Shown: piece by piece, positions 7,472-15,377 of the stretch | Layout: every line of letters begins with the position of its first letter | How positions within the stretch are numbered: position 1 is the first letter of the stretch | NCBI GenBank assembly: GCA_027457185.1 | Contig: DAIDTN010000031.1 | Coordinates: forward strand, 1-15,850 | DNA: 15,850 bases | From: Burkholderiales bacterium | Lineage (GTDB): Bacteria; Pseudomonadota; Gammaproteobacteria; Burkholderiales; SG8-39 | Direction of reading: 5' to 3' | Position numbers and translations under genes: made by a program | The notes under the pieces: generated by a model | What the model saw: the letters and a program-made list of their open reading frames with translations, nothing else | Databases searched by the model: none | What the model was told of the DNA's origin: nothing

Positions 7472-8541
7472 TCCGCTGAGCCATTGGTCCGGGCGAGCTC
7501 GCGCTTTCTGACCGCCGAGGGCAGCAAGCCCGCCGGGCGGTACAGCATCATCAGCACCAGAGCCAGGCCGAACAGCAGCATGCGGATCACCTCCGGCTCG
7601 ATGATCGTTCGTCCGAACAACGCATGCTGCACCGGCGCCACCGTGTAGCGCAGCAGTTCGGGCACGAAAGAAAGCAGCACCGCGCCCAGCACCACGCCCC
7701 AGACGTTGCCCATGCCGCCGAGCACCACCATGGACAGCACCATGACGGACTCGACCAGGACGAAGCTTTCCGGGCTGATGAACTCCTGAATGGCGGCGAA
7801 CATGCCCCCGGCGATACCGCCGAAGGAGGCACCCATGGCGAACGCGAGCAGCTTGATGTGGGTCGTGTTGATTCCCATGGCCCGCGCCGCGATCTCGTCC
7901 TCGCGTATCGCCTCCCAGGCGCGGCCGATGCGCGAGTGCTGCAACCGCAGGTTGACGAGGATCGCCAGCAGAAGCAGGGCAAGGAGAATGTAGTAGTACT
8001 TGATCGGGCCGGAAAACGTGAGACCGAAAATAGTCTCGCTGCGGCTGAAGTTGAAGGAACCAAACCTGAACGGGTCGATGCGCGAGATGCCTTGCGGGCC
8101 GTTGGTGATGTTGATCGGCCGCGACAGGTTATTGAGAAAAATGCGGACGATCTCGCCGAAGCCCAGGGTGACAATGGCGAGGTAGTCGCCACGCAGTTTG
8201 AGGGTGGGCGTGCCCAGCAGCACACCGAACACGCAGGCGACGAGCCCGCCTATCGGTAATATGACCCAGAACGGCAGATGCAGACCGAAATGCGGCGATG
8301 CGAGCAGGGCATAGGCATAAGCGCCTACCGCGTAGAAGGCGATGTATCCCAGGTCGAGCAGCCCGGCAAAACCGACGACGATGTTCAGGCCGAGCGCCAG
8401 AAACGTATACAGAATGGCGAAATTGGCAATGCGCACCCATGCCGTTCCGACGGAGGCAAGTGCGAACGGCAATGCGATCAGCGCGATCGCGATCAGGGCG
8501 ACACCGACCCACTTCGACCGCGCTTTGGCAAATGTGTTCAC
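7468..8541 (-). CDS. livM: Branched-chain amino acid ABC transporter permease LivM
   Basis: Inner-membrane permease subunit, 357 residues. A basic N-terminus (FAKARSKWVG) leads into many hydrophobic segments. Conserved stretches include LALGLNIVVGFAGLLDLGYIAFYAVGAY (28 residues, split by the first turn), TLKLRGDYLAIVTLGFGEI, the cytoplasmic coupling region GRAWEAIREDEIAARAMGI, and VLGGMGNVWGVVLGA. It pairs with LivH to form the channel that LivG and LivF drive. The start is GTG at 8541, 43 bases after the livH stop. The upstream bases are very G-rich (a GGGGGG run) with no clean Shine-Dalgarno. The C-terminal 20 residues are charged and cytoplasmic. I see no defect. Confidence 0.96.
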   Translation of the reverse strand: MNTFAKARSKWVGVALIAIALIALPFALASVGTAWVRIANFAILYTFLALGLNIVVGFAGLLDLGYIAFYAVGAYAYALLASPHFGLHLPFWVILPIGGLVACVFGVLLGTPTLKLRGDYLAIVTLGFGEIVRIFLNNLSRPINITNGPQGISRIDPFRFGSFNFSRSETIFGLTFSGPIKYYYILLALLLLAILVNLRLQHSRIGRAWEAIREDEIAARAMGINTTHIKLLAFAMGASFGGIAGGMFAAIQEFISPESFVLVESVMVLSMVVLGGMGNVWGVVLGAVLLSFVPELLRYTVAPVQHALFGRTIIEPEVIRMLLFGLALVLMMLYRPAGLLPSAVRKRELARTNGSAE

Positions 8542-8584
8542 CGCGCCCCCCGCGCGCGGCTTCCGCCGCGTCGCGCCGTGGCGT

Positions 8585-9508
8585 TCAAGCCCGGTCTCCG
8601 ACGCGTTCGCCGAGGAGCCCGGACGGACGAAATACGAGAACGCCGATCAGCACCAGGAAAGCAAACACGTCCTGGTAATTGCTGCCGAAAACATTATTAG
8701 TCAGGCTGCCGATATAGCCCGCGCCCAGTGCTTCGACGATGCCGAGCAGGATGCCGCCCAACATCGCCCCGGCAAGGTTGCCGATGCCGCCGAGCACGGC
8801 TGCCGAGAATGCTTTCATGCCCAGAAGCGAACCCATGGTGTAGTGCGCAATGCCGTAATAGGTGCCGACCATCACGCCGGCGACCGCCGCCAGGGCCGCG
8901 CCGACGATGAAAGTGAAGGAGATGATGCGATCGATGTCTATGCCCATCAGGCCCGCCACCTGCGGGTTCTGCGATGTAGCACGCATGGCGATGCCGAGCT
9001 TGGTGTGATACACGATCAGCGTCAGCCCGCCCATCATCAGCAGCGAAATCGCAATGATGGCAATCTGCACCCCGGTAATGATCGCGCCGCCGATCGTGTA
9101 GCTGACGAGCGGAATGATCTGCGGAAATGCGAGTGGGCTGCGTCCCCAGATCAGAAGTGCCAAATGCTGCAGGATGATGGAGATGCCGATGGCGGTGATC
9201 AGCGGCGCAAGCCGCGGCGCGTTGCGCAACGGCCGGTAAGCGATGCGCTCCATGGTATAGCCCACCAGCATGCACACCGGGACTGCGGCCACGACGCCGG
9301 CAATAACGATCAGAACTGGCGGCAGGGCCGTTCCGGCGAGCGCGCCGATCACCGTAAATGCGACCATGGCGCCCAGCATTACCAGCTCGCCGTGAGCGAA
9401 GTTGATCAGCTGGATGATGCCGTAGACCATGGTGTAGCCCAGCGCGACGATAGCGTAGACACTGCCCAGCGTGAGCCCGTTAATGATCTGCTGCAGGAAG
9501 ATGTCCAT
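8585..9508 (-). CDS. livH: Branched-chain amino acid ABC transporter permease LivH
   Basis: Inner-membrane permease, 307 residues, the expected length. The N-terminus is highly typical: LQQIINGLTLGSVYAIVALG, then GYTMVYGIIQLINFAHGELV. Further on are MERIAYRPLRNAPRLAPLI, TAIGISIILQHLALLIWG, the cytoplasmic coupling loop GIAMRATSQNPQVAGLMGI, and AVLGGIGNLAGAMLGG. About eight membrane segments can be counted by eye. It is the first gene after the livK terminator, so it probably depends on readthrough or on its own promoter in 9509-9673. The ribosome-binding site before ATG 9508 is poor. Confidence 0.97.
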   Translation of the reverse strand: MDIFLQQIINGLTLGSVYAIVALGYTMVYGIIQLINFAHGELVMLGAMVAFTVIGALAGTALPPVLIVIAGVVAAVPVCMLVGYTMERIAYRPLRNAPRLAPLITAIGISIILQHLALLIWGRSPLAFPQIIPLVSYTIGGAIITGVQIAIIAISLLMMGGLTLIVYHTKLGIAMRATSQNPQVAGLMGIDIDRIISFTFIVGAALAAVAGVMVGTYYGIAHYTMGSLLGMKAFSAAVLGGIGNLAGAMLGGILLGIVEALGAGYIGSLTNNVFGSNYQDVFAFLVLIGVLVFRPSGLLGERVGDRA

Positions 9509-9610
9509 GCCTGGCCGGATTTAAGCGCAACAGCGGGATGAATGCAAATTGACTCTGTTCATGATCGGCTGCCCTGCCGCGAGTTACCGGGACGAGTTGC
9601 GCGTCCAGGC

Positions 9611-9641
9611 AAAACAACGGCGCCCGAAGGCGCCGCTGTTT
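9611..9641 (-). terminator. Intrinsic terminator after livK, with a UUCG tetraloop
   Basis: Read on the - strand: AACAGCGGCGCC, loop TTCG, GGCGCCGTTGTT, then TTGCC. That is a 12 bp stem with a single G-U pair and a UUCG tetraloop, followed by four Ts in a row. It lies 33 bases after the livK stop and about 100 bases before the livH start. Its likely role is to make more LivK than membrane subunits by ending most transcripts here and letting some through; that role is inference from liv operons in general. Confidence 0.8.
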
Positions 9642-9673
9642 GTGCAATCTGGTTGAGGATCAGCCGTCCGCAT

Positions 9674-10969
9674 TCACTTTTTTGCCGGCTCCGCCGCCGC
9701 CGCGGGTTCAGCCGCGGTTTTGGGTGCTTCGGTTGCAGCAGGTGCCTCGGCCGCGGCCGCCTTGATAAAGTCATCGAACTTGATAGTCTTGCCGGCTTTG
9801 ATGATGGCGATCGGCTCGATCTTGCCGTCCTTCATGGTGAAAATCGTCATCTCCGCGTCTTTGCGATCGCCTTTGGCATCAAACTCTATCTTGCCGCTCG
9901 CACCCTGATAGCTGATCTTGGCGAGGTCGGGCAGGTACTTCGCGGGATCGGGTGAATTCGCCTCTTTCATCGCCTCGATGATCAGGTTGGTTGCATCGTA
10001 GGTGAACGGCGCGTACAGGATGGGATCCGTGTTGAATTTCGCTTTGTAGGCGTCGAGGAACTTCTTGTTCGCGGCCTGGACCGGGAGCCCCGCCTGCGAG
10101 CACAGCATCCCTTCCGCGGCGGCGCCGGCAAGATCTTTCATCTTGTCGGTGCAGGCGCCGTCGCCGAATGCGAACACCACCTTGATGCCAAGCTCGCGTG
10201 CCTGCTTCAACAGCGGACCGCCCGTCGCGTCCATGCCGCCGTAGAACACCGCGTTCGGCTTCTCGCCCTTGATCTTGGTCAAAATGGCCTTGAAGTCGAC
10301 GGTCTTATCCGAGCCTTTTTCGCGCGGCAGCACCTTTATGCCATCCGCTTTCAGGGTTTTCGCGACTTCGTCGGCGAGGCCCTCGCCGTAGGCGGTGGAA
10401 TCGTCGATCACCGCCACTTTTTTGGGCTTGACGTCGCTCGCCAGGTAGTTGGCAATTGCCGGACCCTGCTGATCATCGCGCCCGACCACGCGAAACACGT
10501 TCTTGAAACCCTGCTCGGTCAGTTGGGGGTTGGTCGACTAACCGCTGATCATCGGAATGCCTGCCTGATTGTAAATCACCGACGCCGGGATCGACACGCC
10601 CGAGTTCAGATGGCCGACCACACCGACAACTTTGGCGTCAACCAGCTCCTGCGCCACCGTGGTGCCGACCTTGGGATCGGCCTGATCGTCTTCGCTGAGC
10701 AGCTCCAGCTTGACTTTCTTGCCTCCTAGCGTCAATCCCTTGGCGTTGGCTTCGTCAATCGCCAGGCGCACGCCGTTTTCGTTGTCCTTGCCCAAGTGGG
10801 CGATTTCGCCGGTGAGCGGACCTGCGGTCCCGATCTTCACTACCATGGGCGCAGGCGGGGGGGGCGCCGCCGCGACGACGGGTGCCGGTTTTTTCTCTTC
10901 GCCGCAACCGGCGAAAGTGAGTGCCGCGACTGCGGCGAAGATAGCGAGACTGAACCGCGTGCGTTGCAT
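9674..10969 (-). pseudogene. livK: Branched-chain amino acid-binding lipoprotein LivK, interrupted by an in-frame TAG at 10538-10540
   Basis: Substrate-binding subunit of the LIV/HAAT importer. ATG 10969 is chosen because AGGGAGA precedes it; an in-frame ATG 24 bases upstream lacks this. The signal peptide MQRTRFSLAIFAAVAALTF ends in AGC, and GEEKKPAP plus a proline/alanine-rich linker follows, so it is probably a lipoprotein tethered to a membrane. Then come VKIGTAGPLTGEIAHLG, GVRLAIDEAN, VGVVGHLNSGVSIPAS and NQAGIPMISG. Codon 144 is TAG. The same frame continues with STNPQLTEQGFKNVFRVVGR, DDQQGPA, AVIDDSTAYGEGLADE, FYGGMDATGGPLLKQA and YAPFTYDATNLIIEAM. Full length would be 431 codons. Serine (TCG) is the one-step codon that best fits ISG-x-STNP. 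The C-terminus has an unusual Ala/Pro/Glu/Lys tail of about 28 residues. As written, the product is a 143-residue fragment without the second lobe. Confidence 0.92.
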
Positions 10970-11028
10970 GGAATTCTCCCTGAGAAAAGTCAAAGCATTG
11001 TGACACTGGGCGACCCGGTCTATCGTGG

Positions 11029-11061
11029 GCCGGCACAGCCGGCTCAGCGCCGGCTTTTCTT
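11029..11061 (+). terminator. Hairpin with T-run, oriented for the + strand, and triple GCCGGC
   Basis: AGCCGGC (11037-11043), loop TCAGC, GCCGGCT (11049-11055), followed by TTTCTT. This has the form of a short intrinsic terminator on the + strand, yet no + strand gene lies upstream. A third GCCGGC at 11029-11034 can pair with either neighbour, so alternative hairpins exist. On the - strand it sits between the cytochrome c stop and livK without a T-run. It may stop antisense transcription from livK, or may simply be a structured spacer. Confidence 0.4.
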
Positions 11062-11080
11062 GGACAGCTCGGGCTGACTA

Positions 11081-11395
11081 CTACTTGAGAGACAACACCC
11101 ACTTTACCAGAGCCTTGACATCTGCATCTGGCACGGACGAATTTGGCGGCATCGGAATCGGGCCCCAGACGCCTGAGCCGCCGTTCTTGACCTTGGCGAC
11201 CAGCCTGGCTTCTGCGCCCGCGTCGCCCTTGTACTTGGCGGCGACATCCTTGTACGCCGGTCCGACGATCTTCTTGTCCACGGAGTGGCAGGCAAGGCAG
11301 TTGTATTTTTTTGCCAGCGCTTCCTGAGCGAGCGCATTGCCGGCGCTGACCAGCAGCCCGGCCGAGACGAATAAGCAAGCAACTAGGGTTTTCAC
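11081..11395 (-). CDS. Small class I cytochrome c (c551/c552-like), periplasmic
   Basis: A 104-residue precursor. The signal peptide MKTLVACLFVSAGLLVSAG ends in NALA, with cleavage probably after residue 23, leaving about 81 residues. Haem is bound by CLACH (C33, C36, H37). GPAYKDVAAKY follows, as in c551/c552 proteins. WGPIPMPPN supplies the axial methionine (M82), and the C-terminal helix ADVKALVKWVLSL is typical. It would carry electrons in the periplasm; its partners are not evident here. GTG 11395 is the start, with a strong AAGGAGA just upstream. Stop is TAG. It lies 49 bases after the DUF255 gene on the same strand and may share its transcript. Confidence 0.95.
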   Translation of the reverse strand: MKTLVACLFVSAGLLVSAGNALAQEALAKKYNCLACHSVDKKIVGPAYKDVAAKYKGDAGAEARLVAKVKNGGSGVWGPIPMPPNSSVPDADVKALVKWVLSLK

Positions 11396-11444
11396 TACGT
11401 CTCCTTGGGAAAGTGAAAGTATCGGGACGCCGCGGCGCGGGATT

Positions 11445-13571
11445 CTACCCGATTTCAGCTATATTGAGCAGGTCGAGCAGTAATTCCAGCTTATCCACGG
11501 CCGGCAGGCAAGTAACGCCGTGACATACCCAAGCGTTGACAGCCCCGGACACCGCGGGCTTGGCCAGCAACGGCGGCAGGTCCGCCACCCCCGGCGCTAG
11601 GGCGAGGATTACCGTGGTGGGCAGATAGGCGCGGTCCAGGGACCGCCGCCATAGGCGCATCTGCTCCGGCGGCCCGCGCAACACGACCACCCGCGGCGGC
11701 TCGATCGCCTCCTCCAGAGCCAGCAGCAGGCTGGTGCAACCGCTTGGATGCTGAGCGAGCACCGGATAGAACAGCTGCAGCGTGCGCTCCGCGGCGTCAA
11801 GGTAGCGCGATTCGCCCGTGATATGCCCCAGCCGCTGCAAGGCCAGCGCCGCTGCGCCGTTGCCGGAAGGCGTGGCGCCGTCGTAGCCTGGTTTTGGCCT
11901 GTGGATCAGCTTTTCATGGTCGTGGCTGGTGAAGAAGAAACCGCCCGCCGCCGGATCGTAGAACTGCTCCAACAGCACCCCGGCCAGGCCCTCGGCGAAG
12001 GCGAGGTCGCGCTTGTCATACTCGGTCTGCATGAGTTCGATCAAGGCTGCGAGCAGGAAGGCGTAATCGTCCAGATAGGCGTTAAGATGCGCGCGACCGT
12101 CCTTGCAGGTGGCGAGCAGGCGCGCGCGCGCCGAACTCTCTTCCTCCTGCCACAGCGTCGCGCGAATGAAATCGAGCGCAGCGCGCGCCGAGGCCAGCCA
12201 TTCGGGACGTCCGAATACGCGCGCAGCGCGCGCCATGCCCGCGATCATCAGCGCATTCCAGCTGGTCAGGATTTTTTCGTCGCGTCCGGGCCGGATGCGG
12301 CGCTCGCGCGCCTCGAACAGCTTGGCGCGTGAACTAACCAGCAGGGCGCCACATTCCGACACCGGCCGCCCTACGCTCTGGGCGATCTCGTCCAGCCCGT
12401 GCGCCACGTGCAGATGCCATTGCCCGCCCTCGAAATTGGCCGCCTGGTCGAGTCCGTAGAAGGGGGCGCATACCGCGTATTCTTCGTCGCTCAGCAGCGC
12501 GCGCACCTGCTCTGGCGTCCACACATAGAATTTTCCTTCTTCGTGCTCCGAATCGGCGTCCAGACTTGAGTAGTAGCCGCCCTCCGGCGACTGCATCTCG
12601 CGCATGGTCCAGGCGGCGGTTTCCTCGACCACTTCGGCGAACAGCGGATCGCGCGTCAAGGCCCAGGCGTCGCTGTATCGCGCCAGCAGCGGCCCGTTGT
12701 CGTAGAGCATCTTCTCGAAGTGCGGAATCAGCCAGTACGCGTCCACGCTATAGCGGCAGAAACCGCCGCCGAGCTGATCGTAAATGCCCCCCACCGCCAT
12801 GCGGCCAAGGGTAAAGACAGCCATCGCCAGCGGATCACCCTGGCGCGCCGCGTCGACCGCGCCGTCCCCATCTTGAACACCGCCGGCACCCCGTGGGGCG
12901 CGACCCGTAGCATGGTGCCGCAGGCATAGCTCGAGGTCGGTCGGACGCGGGAATTTGGGCGCGGCGCCGAAACCGCCGAAACGCTCGTCGTAAGTCGCCG
13001 CCAGATTTTCCAGCGCCAGGTCAACGGGCGCGCTGGAGAACTCGGAGTGGTGCGCCGGATTCGCGGGCTGCATGCGCTCGAAACCGCCTACTATGGCTTC
13101 GCCCTGCCGCGCGATCTGCGCTCGTTCGCTGCGGTAGAACTGCGCCACGCGCTGCAGCAGTTCGGCAAACCCCGGCAATCCGTAACGCGGCGCCTTGGGG
13201 AAATAGGTGCCGCCGAAAAACGGTTCCTGCGCGGGCGTGAGGAACATGGTCAGCGGCCAGCCGCCGGAGCGCTCACTCATCATCTGGTGCGCCAGCTGGT
13301 AAATCTGGTCCAGATCGGGACGCTCTTCCCGGTCGACTTTGATGTTGATGAAATCCCGGTTCATCAAGGCCGCAACTTCGGCGTCCTCGAAGGACTCGTG
13401 CGCCATCACGTGGCACCAATGGCAGGCGGAGTAACCGATCGAAAGCAGGATGGGCTTATCCTGCGCGCGCGCCGCCTGCAGCGCCTCCTCGCCCCATGCG
13501 TACCAATCCACAGGATTGCCGGCGTGCTGCTGCAGGTAGGGGCTGGTCTCGCGAGCGAGGCGGTTGGGCAT
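11445..13571 (-). CDS. DUF255/YyaL-family protein: thioredoxin-like domain plus six-hairpin glycosidase-like barrel
   Basis: A 708-residue protein close to the usual family length. The N-terminal domain (about 1-165) opens with MPNRLARETSPYLQQHAGNP and VDWYAWGEEAL. It carries a CxxC site in SACHWCHVMAHESF (C50, C53), then FINIKVDREERPDLD and GGWPLTMFLTP. The rest resembles an alpha/alpha barrel, with GGIYDQLGGGFCRYSVDAYW, HFEKMLYDNGPLL, EGGYYSSLDADSEHEEGKFY, LTSWNALMIAGMARA, NAYLDDYAFLLAALIEL and DGATPSGNGAAALALQRLG. The C-terminus has a cysteine pair in VCHGVTCLP. Relatives include human SPATA20. The biochemical role is unknown; a redox or glycan-related role is only suggested by the folds. 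Around residues 215-235 there is a glycine/aspartate-rich stretch (GRAPRGAGGVQDGDG) that looks like an insertion. No Shine-Dalgarno precedes ATG 13571. Stop is TAG. Confidence 0.95.
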   Translation of the reverse strand: MPNRLARETSPYLQQHAGNPVDWYAWGEEALQAARAQDKPILLSIGYSACHWCHVMAHESFEDAEVAALMNRDFINIKVDREERPDLDQIYQLAHQMMSERSGGWPLTMFLTPAQEPFFGGTYFPKAPRYGLPGFAELLQRVAQFYRSERAQIARQGEAIVGGFERMQPANPAHHSEFSSAPVDLALENLAATYDERFGGFGAAPKFPRPTDLELCLRHHATGRAPRGAGGVQDGDGAVDAARQGDPLAMAVFTLGRMAVGGIYDQLGGGFCRYSVDAYWLIPHFEKMLYDNGPLLARYSDAWALTRDPLFAEVVEETAAWTMREMQSPEGGYYSSLDADSEHEEGKFYVWTPEQVRALLSDEEYAVCAPFYGLDQAANFEGGQWHLHVAHGLDEIAQSVGRPVSECGALLVSSRAKLFEARERRIRPGRDEKILTSWNALMIAGMARAARVFGRPEWLASARAALDFIRATLWQEEESSARARLLATCKDGRAHLNAYLDDYAFLLAALIELMQTEYDKRDLAFAEGLAGVLLEQFYDPAAGGFFFTSHDHEKLIHRPKPGYDGATPSGNGAAALALQRLGHITGESRYLDAAERTLQLFYPVLAQHPSGCTSLLLALEEAIEPPRVVVLRGPPEQMRLWRRSLDRAYLPTTVILALAPGVADLPPLLAKPAVSGAVNAWVCHGVTCLPAVDKLELLLDLLNIAEIG

Positions 13572-13579
13572 GGTGTCTA

Positions 13580-13604
13580 TAGGCCGCGACTTAAATCGCG
13601 CCTA
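13580..13604. repeat. REP-like palindrome just upstream of the DUF255 gene
   Basis: TAGG-C-CGCGA (13580-13589), loop CTTAAA, TCGCG-CCTA (13596-13604): a 9 bp stem with one bulged C. It resembles the single palindromic elements (TAGG...CGCG...) scattered between genes in many proteobacteria. It starts nine bases before ATG 13571 on the - strand and would sit in the DUF255 leader. I found only one copy in the window, so the repeat status is inference. Confidence 0.45.
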
Positions 13605-13662
13605 CCCGTTGTTGCAGGATTGCGATGTTGCGCGTACGAGAAGCTGTCCGCGCGGATCGTCG

Positions 13663-15345
13663 CTACAGCTCGCCGTCGGTAATCGCGCCCAGGCTCGCCG
13701 TCGAAACCAGTTTCATGTACTTGGCCAGCACGCCGCGCGTATAGCGCGGCTTGGGTGCCTTCCATTTCTTGCGCCGCGCGGCGAGTTCCTTGGCCGTGAC
13801 GTTGAGTTGAATCAAGTGTTTTTTCGCGTCAATGGTGATGGAGTCGCCCTCCTTGATCAACGCGATCGGCCCGCCGACATAGGCTTCGGGCGCGACGTGG
13901 CCCACCACCATGCCCCAGGTGCCGCCGGAAAAACGGCCGTCGGTGATCAGACCCACCGATTCGCCCAGTCCCTGGCCCGTAAGCGCGGAGGTCGGCGCAA
14001 GCATTTCCTGCATCCCCGGGCCGCCCTTCGGTCCTTCGTAGCGGATCACCACCACGTCGCCCGGCTTGATCCGCTTCGCCATGATCGCGTCCATGCACTT
14101 GGGCTCGGAGTCAAACACGCGTGCAGGGCCGGTAATGGACGTTTTTTTCAGCCCGGTGATCTTGGCGACGCAGCCTTCGGGCGCGAGGTTGCCCTTGAGG
14201 ATGGCGAGATGTCCCTGCTCGTACATCGGATGGTCCCAGGGGCGGATCACGTCCTGGTCGCGGCGCGGCGCATCCGGAATCGCCGCCAGCTCCTCCGCCA
14301 GGGTGCGGCCGGTGATGGTCAGGCACTCGCCGTGCAAAAAACCGTGCACCAGCAGCATCTTGAGCACCTGCGGCACGCCACCGGCACGGTGGAAATCGAC
14401 GGCGACATATCGGCCCGAGGGTTTCAGGTCGCACAGCACCGGGACTTTGCGCCGCACACGCTCGAAATCGTCGATGCTCCACTTGACGCCGGCCGCCGAC
14501 GCGATCGCCAGGTAGTGCAGCACGGCATTGGTCGAGCCCCCGGTCGCCATCACCAGGCTGATCGCGTTCTCTATCGACTTGCGCGTGATGATCTGCCGCG
14601 GCAGGATCTGCTTGTGGATGGCGTTGACCAGCACCGTGGCCGAGGCGGCGGCGGACACCGCCTTTTCCGCGTCGGGCGAAGCCATCTGCGAGGAACCCAG
14701 AAGGCTCATTCCCAGCGCCTCGAACGAGGAAGACATGGTGTTGGCGGTGAACATGCCGCCGCAGGCGCCCACTGTGGGACAGGCATTTTTCTCGATGCCG
14801 ACGAAATCGTCCTTGCTCATCTTGCCGGCGGCGTAGGCGCCGACTGCTTCGAACGCACTCACGATGGTCAGGTCCTGACCTTTCCACTTGCCCGGCTTGA
14901 TGGTTCCGGCGTAGACATAAATGCCAGGCACGTTCATGCGGGCGATGGCCATCATGCCGCCGGGCATGTTCTTGTCGCAGCCGCCGCAGACCAGCACGCC
15001 GTCCATGGCCTGGCCGTTGACTGCGGTCTCGATGCAGTCGGCAATCACCTCGCGCGAAACCAGACTGTATTTCATCGCCTCGGTGCCCATGCCGATGCCG
15101 TCGGTGATGGTGGGCACGCCGAACACCTGCGGTTTGGCCCCGGCGGCCTCCAGCGCCGTCATGGCGCGGTCCACCAGCGGCTGGATGCCCGCATTGCAGG
15201 GATTCATGGTCGAATGGCCGTTGGCCACGCCAACGATGGGTTTGCTGAAATCGCCATCGCGAAAACCCACGGCGCGCAGCATGGCGCGGTTGGGCGAGCG
15301 GGCTACCCCCGCGGTGATGAGACTGCTTCTGCGGTTGTCCGCCAT
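13663..15345 (-). CDS. ilvD: Dihydroxy-acid dehydratase IlvD
   Basis: Iron-sulfur dehydratase that converts 2,3-dihydroxyisovalerate and 2,3-dihydroxy-3-methylvalerate to the 2-keto acids that become valine, leucine and isoleucine; cytoplasmic. It has 560 residues, typical of the family. Cluster cysteines: C50 (GHSTMNPCNAG), C123 (CGGCDKNMPGG) and C195 (CPTVGACGGMFTANTM). Further motifs are GGSTNAVLHYLAIA, EGCVAKITG, VVIRYEGPKGGPGMQEML and TDGRFSGGTWG, the last carrying the catalytic serine region. ATG 15345 is preferred because AAGGAGA sits seven bases upstream. An in-frame GTG at 15375 would add ten residues (MVTCKAKENV) without a ribosome-binding site and outside the family consensus. Stop is TAG. 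The 91-base gap to the DUF255 gene holds the REP-like palindrome. Confidence 0.98.
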   Translation of the reverse strand: MADNRRSSLITAGVARSPNRAMLRAVGFRDGDFSKPIVGVANGHSTMNPCNAGIQPLVDRAMTALEAAGAKPQVFGVPTITDGIGMGTEAMKYSLVSREVIADCIETAVNGQAMDGVLVCGGCDKNMPGGMMAIARMNVPGIYVYAGTIKPGKWKGQDLTIVSAFEAVGAYAAGKMSKDDFVGIEKNACPTVGACGGMFTANTMSSSFEALGMSLLGSSQMASPDAEKAVSAAASATVLVNAIHKQILPRQIITRKSIENAISLVMATGGSTNAVLHYLAIASAAGVKWSIDDFERVRRKVPVLCDLKPSGRYVAVDFHRAGGVPQVLKMLLVHGFLHGECLTITGRTLAEELAAIPDAPRRDQDVIRPWDHPMYEQGHLAILKGNLAPEGCVAKITGLKKTSITGPARVFDSEPKCMDAIMAKRIKPGDVVVIRYEGPKGGPGMQEMLAPTSALTGQGLGESVGLITDGRFSGGTWGMVVGHVAPEAYVGGPIALIKEGDSITIDAKKHLIQLNVTAKELAARRKKWKAPKPRYTRGVLAKYMKLVSTASLGAITDGEL

Positions 15346-15377
15346 GACGTTCTCCTTCGCTTTGCAAGTTACCAAGA

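Noticed and set aside
8342..9541. Long open frame on the + strand opposite livH and the start of livM
   Set aside because: It spans two unrelated permease genes and their gap, has a composition typical of antisense shadow frames, and shows no motif or ribosome-binding site of its own.
2700..10540. Recoding of TAG as a sense codon (amber reassignment or pyrrolysine) to explain the internal stops
   Set aside because: TAG is the normal final stop of the quinone oxidoreductase, cytochrome c, DUF255, ilvD and DMT genes in this window, and the livF interruption is TAA, so a general reassignment does not fit. The residue expected in dsbD is an ordinary glutamate.
10528..10543. Near-palindrome GGTTGGTCGACTAACC at the livK stop codon as a functional operator
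   Set aside because: It lies inside coding sequence, contains a G-T mismatch, and is explained by chance around a GTCGAC core; nothing links it to regulation.
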